Source: H111-94 sp034436045
GTDB taxonomy: Bacteria > Chloroflexota > Ktedonobacteria > Ktedonobacterales > Ktedonobacteraceae
Length of the DNA stretch: 51,300 nt
Reading direction: 5' to 3'
Assembly: GCA_034436045.1 (NCBI GenBank)
Contig: DAOTVZ010000294.1
Span: 1 to 51,300 of the forward strand
Made by a program: the position numbers and the translations under genes. The notes beneath the pieces are model-generated. The model had not been told where the DNA came from, searched no databases, and saw nothing but the letters and a program-made list of their open reading frames with translations. Positions within the stretch are counted from its first letter, which is position 1; every line of letters starts with the position of its first letter. Below, one piece after another: positions 7,762-16,944 of this stretch.

Positions 7762-10700
7762 ATGTCGCAATCGCCACAACCTGTCCAATCTGAGAATCGC
7801 CTTCCCTTTACTTCTATTGTCACACTGGCCTACTTGCGCCTGCGCCAGACGTGGTTTCTGTTGTTCATCACTACACTTGGCGTCATCGCGGCGGTCGTCA
7901 TTGCCTGCGCTGTACCCCTGTTCAGCACTATCATGACCACCGCTGCGTTGCGCAACACGCTGAACGCAACTCCGACCAGTTCCGAAATACAGATCAATGC
8001 GAGTCCAACTGGCTTCTCCAGCGCCGTCTCGAACAGCCTGGATCAGCAGATGACCCAGTTGTTACAGCAGAACCTGGGGTCGCTGGTACAACCGGAGCAG
8101 TCAATGATAGCGACGGAAGGTTTCTCGTTCGCTACCCCCCCACCGGTCAAACCGGCCAACTCACAATCATCAATTGAGATTTTCGCCACCAATATGACAC
8201 AGGCTGCGCCACACATTGCACTGGCGCAAGGCCGCCTGCCACAGCTCACTGCCCGGCCTGCCAGCGAGCTTGAGGCGCTATTAACCACTGGTGCCGCTAA
8301 ACAACTACACGCGCAGATTGGCTCAACCTTTCAACTGCAACTGAGTTACTACAAGTATATGCCGAATTTTTCCGGCTTCAACAATAATAATCAGGCACCT
8401 CCGCTCACTCAGAACGTCACATTGCGCGTGGTCGGTATCTTCAATAGCGATGGTGCTGACCCCTACTGGCATGGTCAGAACTTTAATACGCAAGTATTTC
8501 AGGGTCAGCATCCCTTCTACTTTTTCTCCGCCCTGGTCTCGGATAAAGCTTTATTGGCCCTGTTTGATCAGCTAAGCTCCGCCAATCACACCCTCGCCCT
8601 CTATACCCCTTCCATTGGTGGCTATAATGTGAATCTCTACTATCGCCTGGACACAGCGCACGTTGTCATTAGCAACCTTAATATGCTGATTAACGGCCTC
8701 GCCAATATCCAGGAGAACGTGGGCCTGACCTATGGCGGCAACGATGGCTCACTCTACGTGCAGTCACAACAGATTCTTGTGAGTCACCTGGACATCTCCG
8801 GCGATGTCTTCGATACCCCGAACTCGCCCAGCAACCTTGAACTCCTCCAGAGCAGGGTAAATGTGGCACAGATTCCCATCACTGTGCTGACCATTCAGAT
8901 CGTGGCCCTTATCCTCTTCTTTGTTAGCTTGATGATGAACCTGCTGGTTGATCGTCAGACTGATGCCATTGCCCTGTTGCGTAGTCGCGGCGCGAGTAGC
9001 TGGCAAATATTCGGCGCGCTCTTCACGCAAAGCCTGTTGCTGGCTTTACTGGCGTTGATCGTCGGCATTCCCCTCGCCATCTTCATTGTGCTTCAGGCGG
9101 CGCAACATATCCTGCCCGCCGCAGAGCACAATGCTGTCAATGCCGTCACCGCCCATCTCCAGCCGTCGCTGGAAAGTGTGTTATGGTACGCGCTGATCGT
9201 TGTCGCGGTCATCTTGCTGACGATGAGCTTCTCGATCTTCATCACGGCACGTAGCGACGTGTTGACTCTGCGCCGCGATGTTGCGCGCAGTAAGCAGCGT
9301 CCGTTCTGGGAACGTCTCAACCTGGATGTCATCGCCGGAGTGATTGCGCTAGTCGGCTACATCATCTCGCTGTACGTCACAAATATCGGCAACGTGCTGG
9401 AGCCGGATGCACGGGCGCTGATCGCCGTGCCGCTCTCGATGATTGCGCCTTTCTTTTTAATTATCGGCTGCATGCTGCTGTTCCTGCGCCTCTTCCCACA
9501 ACTGCTCAGGCTGGGTGCGTGGCTGGCTTCGCGCGGACGCAGCGCGGTTTCGCTGCTGGCGCTGGCACAACTGGCTCGTTCGCCGCGACTCTCGTTGCGC
9601 ATGACAATGCTGCTCGCGCTCTCCATCGCCTTTGCGCTCTTCACACTCATCTATACGTCGTCACAGACATACCACATTCAAGAGATCAATACCTATCTGG
9701 CGGGGGCCGATTTCATCGGTACCATCCCCAGCACCGTGACGGCGGACAACACCGTGCATATCGATCCCAGGCAGTGGACACAAAACTATGACGCCATACC
9801 GGGCGTGCTGGATGCCAGCGTGGGCTACTCTAACGACGGCTACGCAGGCAACATCTCCATGCCGATAGAGTTGCGCGCCGTCGATCCCACCACGTTTGCC
9901 AGCACGGTCATCTGGCCCACACCAAAGGAGAAGCAGACAGCAAAAGTGCTGCTGGCACGACTACAGGCCAGCTCTCAACAAGCCGTTACCAGTGGCGTCC
10001 TGCCCCTCGTGGTCGATCAACAGGTGTTGACGACGCTGCGGCTGCATGTCGGCTCTCCTCTGGTAGTGAAAGAGGGGGCACTGGCCTCAGTAGGCTGGCA
10101 TGGCGTGATTATCGGTGTGTTGCCGCATATCCCGACGGTCGATGATCGCTTTCCCACCGGCAGCAACAATATTATTACCGGTGGTGTTCTGGTGAACTAT
10201 GCAAGCTATATCGCCGTCTTCACCAAAGAGGCGAGTCAGTTAAAATCAACCCTGGGGCCAGTAGCCACGCCACAGGTCAACACGGTCTGGCTGCATACGA
10301 AGAGCGACGCGAAATCGCTGGCGCGCGTGCGCGTCATCCTATCAAGCTCACCTCAACTCTATCTCGCCAACATCGTTGATCGCTATGCCCTGGTGTCAGC
10401 ACTGGACAATGATCCATTCTACGTAGTGGTCGGTGGCATTCTGGCTATCGGCACAATCACGTCCTTGCTGCTGGTGCTGGTCGGCGACCTGCTGGCTTCC
10501 TGGCTCAGCGCGCGCACCCGCGTGACCAACTTCGCCGTTCTGCGCGCGCTCGGCACATCGCCCCAACAGGTCTCCGGCGTCCTGATGTGGGAACAGGCCA
10601 TTATCTATCTGGCAGGCTTGCTGCTGGGCGTCATCTTCGGACTGCTGCTGGCCACGACGGTCATTCCCTCGCTGACCTTCACGGACCTCACCAACAACGC

Positions 10701-10875
10701 GAGCAGCAACATTTACGCCCTGCAAAGCGCACTTCCCACCTCGGTGGTCATTCCATCCACCTTGCCCCTGGCGCTGATCGTACTGGCAATCATCTACATC
10801 GTCGCGCTGCTCTTCATGGTGCGAACTGTCATGCGCACCTCGCTGAGCCAGTCTTTACGTCTGAATGAGGACTAA
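7762..10875 (+). CDS. FtsX-like ABC transporter permease
   Basis: About 1037 residues from the ATG at 7762. The frame is open back to 7687, but MSQSPQPVQ is the more natural start, with AGAGAAG upstream. A membrane helix near the N-terminus (TWFLLFITTLGVIAAVVIA) leads into a large extracytoplasmic domain. A core of helices with the FtsX motif LLVDRQTDAIALLRSRGAS follows, then a second extracytoplasmic domain, and a C-terminal helix set with NFAVLRALGTSPQQVSGVLMWEQ. The two FtsX domains fit the large MacB/LolC-type permeases that move lipids or peptides or do mechanical work. No ATP-binding subunit is encoded next to it; the following gene is a hydrolase. Confidence 0.88.
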   Translation: MSQSPQPVQSENRLPFTSIVTLAYLRLRQTWFLLFITTLGVIAAVVIACAVPLFSTIMTTAALRNTLNATPTSSEIQINASPTGFSSAVSNSLDQQMTQLLQQNLGSLVQPEQSMIATEGFSFATPPPVKPANSQSSIEIFATNMTQAAPHIALAQGRLPQLTARPASELEALLTTGAAKQLHAQIGSTFQLQLSYYKYMPNFSGFNNNNQAPPLTQNVTLRVVGIFNSDGADPYWHGQNFNTQVFQGQHPFYFFSALVSDKALLALFDQLSSANHTLALYTPSIGGYNVNLYYRLDTAHVVISNLNMLINGLANIQENVGLTYGGNDGSLYVQSQQILVSHLDISGDVFDTPNSPSNLELLQSRVNVAQIPITVLTIQIVALILFFVSLMMNLLVDRQTDAIALLRSRGASSWQIFGALFTQSLLLALLALIVGIPLAIFIVLQAAQHILPAAEHNAVNAVTAHLQPSLESVLWYALIVVAVILLTMSFSIFITARSDVLTLRRDVARSKQRPFWERLNLDVIAGVIALVGYIISLYVTNIGNVLEPDARALIAVPLSMIAPFFLIIGCMLLFLRLFPQLLRLGAWLASRGRSAVSLLALAQLARSPRLSLRMTMLLALSIAFALFTLIYTSSQTYHIQEINTYLAGADFIGTIPSTVTADNTVHIDPRQWTQNYDAIPGVLDASVGYSNDGYAGNISMPIELRAVDPTTFASTVIWPTPKEKQTAKVLLARLQASSQQAVTSGVLPLVVDQQVLTTLRLHVGSPLVVKEGALASVGWHGVIIGVLPHIPTVDDRFPTGSNNIITGGVLVNYASYIAVFTKEASQLKSTLGPVATPQVNTVWLHTKSDAKSLARVRVILSSSPQLYLANIVDRYALVSALDNDPFYVVVGGILAIGTITSLLLVLVGDLLASWLSARTRVTNFAVLRALGTSPQQVSGVLMWEQAIIYLAGLLLGVIFGLLLATTVIPSLTFTDLTNNASSNIYALQSALPTSVVIPSTLPLALIVLAIIYIVALLFMVRTVMRTSLSQSLRLNED

Positions 10876-10895
10876 CCCACAAAAAGGAATAATAC

Positions 10896-11915
10896 ATGCG
10901 AAACACAAGGAAAATCTTATTTTCTCTTGGACTACTAGCGGTGAGCCTGCCTGTAGTAGGCTGGCTCTATCAACCGGTGATGGATTGGTATGATCGGCAC
11001 AGGTATCCCGCGCCGGGGAAGATGGTTGATGTGGGCGGTTACAAGCTGCACCTCTATGGTATGGGTGAGGAACATAGCGGTGGGCCGTCGGTAATTCTAG
11101 AGGCCGGACTGGGTAGCACATCGCTGGACTGGTATAAGGTGCAGCCGGAGATAGCAAAGTTTGCGCATGTGTATGCCTATGAACGGGCAGGCGTGGGCTG
11201 GAGTGAGAGTGGACCGGGTCCGCGTACAGCCATGCAGGCCGTACACGAACTCCATAACCTGCTGCGTAACGCGCAGGTACCGGAACCGTATATTCTGGTT
11301 GGACACTCCTACGGCGGCCTCGTCGTGCGCCTGTTTGCCGACCGCTATCCCAACGAAGTGGCGGGGCTGGTGCTGGTCGATGCTTCACATGAGGATCAGC
11401 TTTCAGTAGCGGCTATCAGCAAAGGCACACGTCAGAGCAAGCGTTCACTCGCCATGATGAGCGTACTGGCACGTTTCGGCGTAGTACGTCTCTCCATTCA
11501 AGCCGGTCTCTTGAATAAGGAGTTGGGCCGCTACTCCGAAGCCATCATCCCGCAACTTAAGGCGCTCTATGCGCAGACACGCTTTGTGCGGACGCTGGCG
11601 CAAGAGATGGCGGCCTTCGCCGAGAGTTGCGAGCAGGTTCGCGCCTTGCGCCATAGCTATGGCGCGCTCCCGCTCGTGGTACTCTCGCAAACGCCGGAGC
11701 CGCAGCAGGAGAACACAAAAGGCAAAAAGATCAGGCACAACGCCGTTCAGCAGGCCATAGCCGCGCACTGGCAGAATTTCCAGCGCGATCAGGCCTGCCT
11801 CTCGACAAATAGCACGCACATTGTTGCCGGACACAGCAGCCACTATATCCAGCTCGATCAACCAGAGTTGGTGATCGAGGCTATACGGTCGGTGTTGACC
11901 AAAGCACAGGTATAG
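10896..11915 (+). CDS. Membrane-anchored alpha/beta hydrolase
   Basis: The 339-residue protein has an N-terminal hydrophobic anchor (ILFSLGLLAVSLPVVGWLY) followed by an alpha/beta-hydrolase fold. Visible elements are VILEAGLGSTSLDW (oxyanion region), the nucleophile elbow VGHSYGGLVVRLFADRYP, an Asp in LVLVDASHEDQ and a His in VAGHSSHYIQLDQPELV near the end. It resembles uncharacterised lipase/esterase-like hydrolases; the substrate is unknown. It starts 20 bases after the ABC permease, with an AAGGAA motif before the ATG, so the two are probably cotranscribed. Catalytic residues look intact. Confidence 0.85.
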   Translation: MRNTRKILFSLGLLAVSLPVVGWLYQPVMDWYDRHRYPAPGKMVDVGGYKLHLYGMGEEHSGGPSVILEAGLGSTSLDWYKVQPEIAKFAHVYAYERAGVGWSESGPGPRTAMQAVHELHNLLRNAQVPEPYILVGHSYGGLVVRLFADRYPNEVAGLVLVDASHEDQLSVAAISKGTRQSKRSLAMMSVLARFGVVRLSIQAGLLNKELGRYSEAIIPQLKALYAQTRFVRTLAQEMAAFAESCEQVRALRHSYGALPLVVLSQTPEPQQENTKGKKIRHNAVQQAIAAHWQNFQRDQACLSTNSTHIVAGHSSHYIQLDQPELVIEAIRSVLTKAQV

Positions 11916-12188
11916 CAGGCGGTTGCCAGACTTTAACAGTTATCTTATTCAAAAAGAAAACTAGTATATTAGAAGAGCAAGAGGAACATCGTTCTAACCC
12001 TGGCCGCGTGCATACGTAGAAATAAAGGATGCTTCGAGAAGGAAATGTTGCAGTATAGCATGGGATGGCACGGGCATGGCACCCACAAGAGATGCCGTTA
12101 CCTGTAGTGATACCCTGCTGTGACATACTGAATGCGTGGTGACTTTCATCCTTTTACAGAATATTAAGCAGTGCCGGAGGACTCGTTC
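11916..12188. other. Intergenic region without an identifiable gene
   Basis: I see no convincing ORF, RNA gene or repeat here. The first part is AT-rich. The only clear signal is a GGAGG ribosome binding site at 12176-12180, eight bases before the ATG of the next gene. Confidence 0.4.
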
Positions 12189-13715
12189 ATGGATGCTCGT
12201 TTTTACAATACTACCGATATTGATCTACAACGATTGGCAAATGATCTTGTCAATGTCTATATGGCGCAGGGCTACCAGGCACAACAGTTTGGCAACAAAG
12301 ACCAGATGCTCGTGCAATTGAAGAAGGGAGGCGACCTGGAAGCTCTGATCGGTATGCAGGCTGCGCTCTCACTAACGCTGCAACACACTGCTGGCGGCAC
12401 ACTGGCGATGATTGGTCAGCAGAAATGGCTGGATAAAGCTGCGGTGGGCACCATCGGCATCGTGGCTTTCCCCGTGCTATGGCCACTGGCGCTGACTGCC
12501 GGAGCAGGCGCTATTCGCCAGGCAAGTCTGGCTAACCAGGTGCTGAACATGGTCGATGGATTAGTGCGCCAGCAAAGACCGGATGTGGTGGCCGGGCCTA
12601 TTCCAGCACAACTGATGCCACAGTTTCAGCAGCAATGGGGACAAGGGCCAGCACCATACTACTCGCCGGTACCTACCTATGTGCCATCGCAGCTACGTTG
12701 TCCGAGTTGCAACACGCCCTATCAACCCGGCGATACCTTTTGCAGCGGCTGTGGTCGCTCGCTAGCTCCACAAAAATTGACCTGCCCCAACTGTCATGCT
12801 GAATTGCAACCAGGTGCGGCTTTCTGTCCAAAGTGTGGCGCGTCAACGTTCCAGGCCACCAGCACGCAGGCTTCCGCTCCAGTACCACCTGCTGCGCCAC
12901 AGACACCCTACTACACACCGTCTCAACCCGTGCCACCGGCACAACCAGTTCCACCGGCTCCGCGCCCACAGCCTGCACCGGCGCAGAAACCGCCGGTACC
13001 CTATTACGTACCATCGGCACAGGCCACGCCTGCCGCACAACCCGCGCCGCCCGTACAACCCACGCCCACTGTAGCGACGCCGCCACCGACTCCGAAACCC
13101 AAACCCACGCCAGAACCTTATTATACGCCGCCCATCACGCAGGAGCCGCCGGTGCTGCCACAGCCGAAGGTGACGCTGGTTCCTGGGGCCAATCCCAAAC
13201 AGGATGCACCGGCGCAGAAACCTCAGCAGCCACCCCAGAAGCAGTACTACATTCCGTCTAACCAGGCGGCACAGGAGGCTCAAGCCGCCACGCTACAAGC
13301 CCCGGTTTCGCCGAATGCTCCTACTGTGCAGGCGACGACGGTGCAGCCTCTTCAGGCTCATCCGTCCACGCAACCGCCAGTTGCTCCTGACGCGCCCTGG
13401 GGATCGCTCGTTTTCGCTAACGGTCAGCAGATGACGCTGGCAGGCGAACACGTGGTAGTTGGACGCTACGACCATGACCTGGGTGGCCTGCAACCGGATG
13501 TTGACCTGGCCTCGATGGAGGGTTCAGATACCGTTTCGCGCGTGCATGCCGCCCTGGAACATATCGGCAGCCTCTACACGCTGACCGACCTGAATAGCAC
13601 GAACGCCACGCGCCTCAACGGCAAACGCCTGGAGCCGGACAAGGCCACCCCGATCAACGATGGCGACACGCTCTCCTTCGGCAAGATTACCTGCACTTTC
13701 AAAAAACTAGCATGA
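12189..13715 (+). CDS. Double zinc-ribbon, proline-rich, FHA-domain protein
   Basis: From the ATG at 12189 (GGAGG eight bases upstream) the protein has 508 residues; a GTG at 12171 is a poorer start. The N-terminal ~140 residues include a hydrophobic glycine-rich stretch (GTIGIVAFPVLWPLALTAGAGA). Two zinc ribbons follow (CPSCNTPYQPGDTFCSGCG and CPNCHAELQPGAAFCPKCG). A long Pro/Ala/Gln-rich linker (~residues 220-400) leads to a C-terminal FHA domain with GRYDHD, a SRVHAALE core and LNSTNATRLNG. FHA domains bind phosphothreonine, so this may be a partner of Ser/Thr kinases such as the one at 49.2 kb (inference). Confidence 0.85.
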   Translation: MDARFYNTTDIDLQRLANDLVNVYMAQGYQAQQFGNKDQMLVQLKKGGDLEALIGMQAALSLTLQHTAGGTLAMIGQQKWLDKAAVGTIGIVAFPVLWPLALTAGAGAIRQASLANQVLNMVDGLVRQQRPDVVAGPIPAQLMPQFQQQWGQGPAPYYSPVPTYVPSQLRCPSCNTPYQPGDTFCSGCGRSLAPQKLTCPNCHAELQPGAAFCPKCGASTFQATSTQASAPVPPAAPQTPYYTPSQPVPPAQPVPPAPRPQPAPAQKPPVPYYVPSAQATPAAQPAPPVQPTPTVATPPPTPKPKPTPEPYYTPPITQEPPVLPQPKVTLVPGANPKQDAPAQKPQQPPQKQYYIPSNQAAQEAQAATLQAPVSPNAPTVQATTVQPLQAHPSTQPPVAPDAPWGSLVFANGQQMTLAGEHVVVGRYDHDLGGLQPDVDLASMEGSDTVSRVHAALEHIGSLYTLTDLNSTNATRLNGKRLEPDKATPINDGDTLSFGKITCTFKKLA

Positions 13716-13762
13716 ACGAAAAATGGGTTGGAACGCCGCACCGTTCCAACCCATTTTTCGTT
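13715..13762. terminator. Bidirectional intrinsic terminator, 21-bp perfect stem
   Basis: AACGAAAAATGGGTTGGAACG at 13715-13735 is perfectly complementary to 13742-13762, with a 6-base loop. Flanking A and T tracts make it work in both directions. Its ends touch the stop codons of the two convergent genes (TGA at 13713-13715 and the minus-strand TAA at 13762-13764). Confidence 0.9.
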
Positions 13763-14712
13763 TATTTCCCCTTCCACACGGGTTTGCGCTTCTCCAGATA
13801 GGCACGCACGCCCTCGGCAAAATCTTCGCTGCCGTAGACGCGCGTAACGACATCATCGAAGGGGATATTTTGCACGACCTCGCTGATACGGCGGTGCGCC
13901 TCTTTGGTGGCCCAGATGGTGAGCGGAGCCATCAGCGCGATCTGATTGGCGATCTCCTTCACGTGTGTCAGCAACTGGGCATCGTCGATGATGGCGGTCA
14001 GATAGCCGCATTGCAGAGCGTCGCTGGCCGAGAGCAGGCGTCCGGTGAAGAGCATCTCTTTGGCGCGCATGGCTCCGAAGGCATTAACCAGGTGTTGATA
14101 GTTCTTGAGGCTCAAACAATTGCCCAGCGTGCGCCCGATGGGCACACCGAAGCGTGAAGTGGGTGTGGCATAGCGCAGATCACAGACGGTTGCCAGCATA
14201 ATACCGGCTCCTACAGCATAGCCCTGCACGGCGGCAATCGTCGGCTTGGGGAAATTATAGAGCCGTTCGATAATGGCCTCCATCTTGCTCTCGTAGGGCA
14301 CAGCATCCTCACCCGTGAAACTGGTAAACTGCTGAATATCGGTGCCTGCCGCGAAAGCCCGCCCGCCATCGCCACGCAACACGACCACGCGCACTGCATG
14401 CTCCTCGGCCAGTTGTTCCAAATGTTGCGCTAACTGCCGATACATCGACCAGCTTAGCGCGTTAAGCTGAGCTGGTCGTGAGAGTGTCAGTATAGCAACC
14501 GGGCCATCCTGTTCCAGCAGTACCGCGCCATCCTCTTCCTTCGCGCTTTCCTGCTCCGGCTCTATCTCCTGCGCTACGGTGGCCTGCTTTATCTGTGTAT
14601 GGTCATCGTCGGACTGAACCGGGACAGTATTCTCCGACTGCGTTTCTGCTCCATCCTGTTCCTCTGCAAGGGCATTCTGCTCTTGCCGATCAGTCTGCTC
14701 ATCGTTTGACAT
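13762..14712 (-). CDS. Enoyl-CoA hydratase/isomerase (crotonase family) with acidic N-terminal extension
   Basis: About 316 residues from the ATG at 14712 (AAGGACATCACA upstream); an in-frame ATG at 14730 is possible but lacks spacing for a ribosome site. The crotonase core begins about residue 60 (VLLEQDGPVAILTLSRPAQLNALSW) and shows AFAAGTDIQQF (oxyanion loop), PTIAAVQGYAVGAGIMLATVCDLRYAT and FGVPIGRTLGNCLS. It may hydrate enoyl-CoA or act as an isomerase; I cannot tell which. The first ~60 residues are rich in Glu, Gln and Asp and absent from ordinary crotonases. Nearby CoA-transferase and MaoC genes suggest acyl-CoA metabolism. Confidence 0.85.
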   Translation of the reverse strand: MSNDEQTDRQEQNALAEEQDGAETQSENTVPVQSDDDHTQIKQATVAQEIEPEQESAKEEDGAVLLEQDGPVAILTLSRPAQLNALSWSMYRQLAQHLEQLAEEHAVRVVVLRGDGGRAFAAGTDIQQFTSFTGEDAVPYESKMEAIIERLYNFPKPTIAAVQGYAVGAGIMLATVCDLRYATPTSRFGVPIGRTLGNCLSLKNYQHLVNAFGAMRAKEMLFTGRLLSASDALQCGYLTAIIDDAQLLTHVKEIANQIALMAPLTIWATKEAHRRISEVVQNIPFDDVVTRVYGSEDFAEGVRAYLEKRKPVWKGK

Positions 14713-14782
14713 TGTGATGTCCTTCCTCATATAGTGATGTTATTGTAGTCGTTTCTAAAGTATATCCTACCTGGGGGAAGCT

Positions 14783-15694
14783 ATGGTAGACGAAGAACGG
14801 CAATTGACAACTGTCGAGCAGTTTGAAAACAGCCCTATCCGCAAAATCTGGCATCAAGGCGAATGGTGGTACTCACTTGTCGATATTATGGCATTTATTG
14901 TCGGCAGCAATCGCGCTCGCAAGTATTGGTATGATCTCAAGAAGAGGATCATCGAGGAGGAAGGATATAGCCAGTTGTCCGAAAAAATCGGACAACTGAG
15001 GTTTGAGTCATCTGATGGAAAACGGTACAAGTCGGATGCAGCAAACGTTACAACTGTTGTCCGTATCCTTCAAAGTATACCTTCGCCCAAAGTAGAGGGC
15101 TTTAAACAATGGCTCTCGAATCTTGCGACAGAAGAAATTCAGGCTATTGATGATCCTGAGTTGGCAAGAGAGCGGCTACGCAAGGCATATGAACGGATGG
15201 GGCGTTCCGCTAGCTGGATCAAGCTTCGACTCGAAGGGATTGAGATCCGCAAGAAACTGACAAATGAGTGGCAAATACGTGGAATAGTTTCCAGTTGGGA
15301 GTATGCTGTACTCACGAATCGTATCTCGGAAGAAACTTTTGGCATCACCACAAAGGATCACAAAGCTCTTAAGGGGCTGAAAAACCAGGATCTTCGTGAA
15401 CATTACACTGACATCGAGCATGCACTGATAAACTTGAGTGAAGCAGCCGCACACGAATTTACCGTACAGCGCAACTCTTATGGTTTTGAGCGCATACAAC
15501 AAGATGCCATAGACGGCGGCAAAGTTGGCGGGCGTGCCAGAGCCGATCTGGAGTCGCAAGGCTTAAAAGTTGTCAGCGAGCAAAACTTTCTCAACGCTGA
15601 AAAACCTGAGCGTCAGATAGCCGAGAAGCCATCGCAAAAACCAAAGCGCGTCAAGAACAAGAAAATATCAGACGAACAGGGAACATTACTCTAA
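14783..15694 (+). CDS. Bro-N / DinD-like protein
   Basis: The 303-residue protein starts with a BRO-family N-terminal domain (about residues 15-115: SPIRKIWHQGEWWYSLVDIMAFI, ARKYWYDLKKR), as in phage antirepressors. Its C-terminal half resembles the DNA-damage-inducible protein DinD (NEWQIRGI, TTKDHKALKGL, AIDGGKVGGRARADLE then VVSEQNFL), ending in a Lys-rich tail. DinD inhibits RecA-mediated strand exchange in E. coli; whether this protein does so is unknown. A GGGGGA motif precedes the ATG. Its codon use is more AT-rich than the flanking acyl-CoA genes, which suggests acquisition from phage or another mobile source. Confidence 0.75.
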   Translation: MVDEERQLTTVEQFENSPIRKIWHQGEWWYSLVDIMAFIVGSNRARKYWYDLKKRIIEEEGYSQLSEKIGQLRFESSDGKRYKSDAANVTTVVRILQSIPSPKVEGFKQWLSNLATEEIQAIDDPELARERLRKAYERMGRSASWIKLRLEGIEIRKKLTNEWQIRGIVSSWEYAVLTNRISEETFGITTKDHKALKGLKNQDLREHYTDIEHALINLSEAAAHEFTVQRNSYGFERIQQDAIDGGKVGGRARADLESQGLKVVSEQNFLNAEKPERQIAEKPSQKPKRVKNKKISDEQGTLL

Positions 15695-15720
15695 ACCCAT
15701 GAAGAAAGGATGGTTGTTCT

Positions 15721-16932
15721 GTGCAGGCGGCACTGGAAGGCTTGCGTGTGCTGGATCTCACGCAGATCATGGCCGGCCCATTCTGTACTATGCTGCTAGC
15801 GGATCTGGGGGCCGAGGTGATCAAGATTGAGAACCCGCGCGGCGGCGACGACTCGCGCCGCATGGCTCCGCCGTACTATAACGGCGAATCGGCAGCTTTT
15901 ATCGCCGTCAACCGCAATAAGTATGGACTCGCGCTCGATATTCGCGCACCACAGGGAAAAGAACTCTTGTGGAGGTTAATTGCGACGGCGGATGTGCTGG
16001 TCGAAAATTTCCGCCCTGGCACATTGGAGCGGCTGGGCTTCGGGTACGAGGCGATACACGAGCGTTATCCACGCCTGATCTACTGCTCTATCTCCGGTTT
16101 CGGACACACGGGGCCAATGTCCACACAGGGCGGCTTCGATCTGGTGGCACAGGCTATGAGCGGTCTTATTTCTGTCACCGGCACACCGGAGGAACCGGCG
16201 AAAGTCGGTGTGCCGATCAGCGACCTCAACGCCGGTCTGCTCGCCAGCCACGCCATTCTGGCGGCGTTGATCGCGCGTGGACGCACTGGTGAGGGTCAGT
16301 ATCTCGATACGTCTTTATTAGAGGGCGCGCTGGCCTATACAATCTGGGAGTCGAACGAGTATTGGGCCACCGGTCAGCCGCCGCGTGGCCTGGGTACCGC
16401 GCACCGGCTCTCCGCACCCTACCAGACCTTTGCTACGGCCAACGGCTGGGTCGCCATTGGCGCGGCCAATCAGCGCAACTGGGAACGTCTGTGCCACGCG
16501 CTGGAACGACCAGACCTGCTCACCGACACCCGCTTCATCGACAACGCGGCACGCATGGCCAACCGCCCGGCGCTGGTCGAGGCGCTGACCACGACCTTCA
16601 AGACGCGCACAACTGAGGAGTGGATGTCGCGTTTAGAGGAGGCGGGCGTACCATCCGGCCCCGTGCTGACGCTCGATCAGGTCTATCAGCATCCGCAGGT
16701 GCGCGCACGTGGCATGGATATGGAGATCGAGCATCCCATCGCCGGACGGGTACATGCCATCGGTTTTCCAGTCAAATACTCGGCCACGCCGGGGAGAATC
16801 TATCGGCCTGCGCCTGTATTGGGCCAGCATACGTTTCAGTTGATAGAGGCGCTGGGCGTGAGCCACGAGACATGCCTGCAATTGGAGCGGGATGGCGTAC
16901 TCTATGATGCTCATATTGGTTCACACGAATAG
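15721..16932 (+). CDS. Class III CoA-transferase (CaiB/BaiF family)
   Basis: The 403-residue protein matches the family over its full length: GLRVLDLTQIMAGPFCTMLLADLGAEVIKIE, NRNKYGLALDIRAPQGKE, NFRPGTLERLGFGYE, and ISGFGHTGP followed by DLVAQAMSGLISVTG. The Asp that forms the acyl intermediate in this family is the D of GGFDLVAQ (expected from family knowledge). It transfers CoA between organic acids; the acids are unknown. The start is GTG at 15721 with AAGGA upstream. The sugar-isomerase gene follows after 12 bases, so they are probably cotranscribed. Confidence 0.9.
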   Translation: MQAALEGLRVLDLTQIMAGPFCTMLLADLGAEVIKIENPRGGDDSRRMAPPYYNGESAAFIAVNRNKYGLALDIRAPQGKELLWRLIATADVLVENFRPGTLERLGFGYEAIHERYPRLIYCSISGFGHTGPMSTQGGFDLVAQAMSGLISVTGTPEEPAKVGVPISDLNAGLLASHAILAALIARGRTGEGQYLDTSLLEGALAYTIWESNEYWATGQPPRGLGTAHRLSAPYQTFATANGWVAIGAANQRNWERLCHALERPDLLTDTRFIDNAARMANRPALVEALTTTFKTRTTEEWMSRLEEAGVPSGPVLTLDQVYQHPQVRARGMDMEIEHPIAGRVHAIGFPVKYSATPGRIYRPAPVLGQHTFQLIEALGVSHETCLQLERDGVLYDAHIGSHE

Positions 16933-16944
16933 AAGGAGCCTTTC

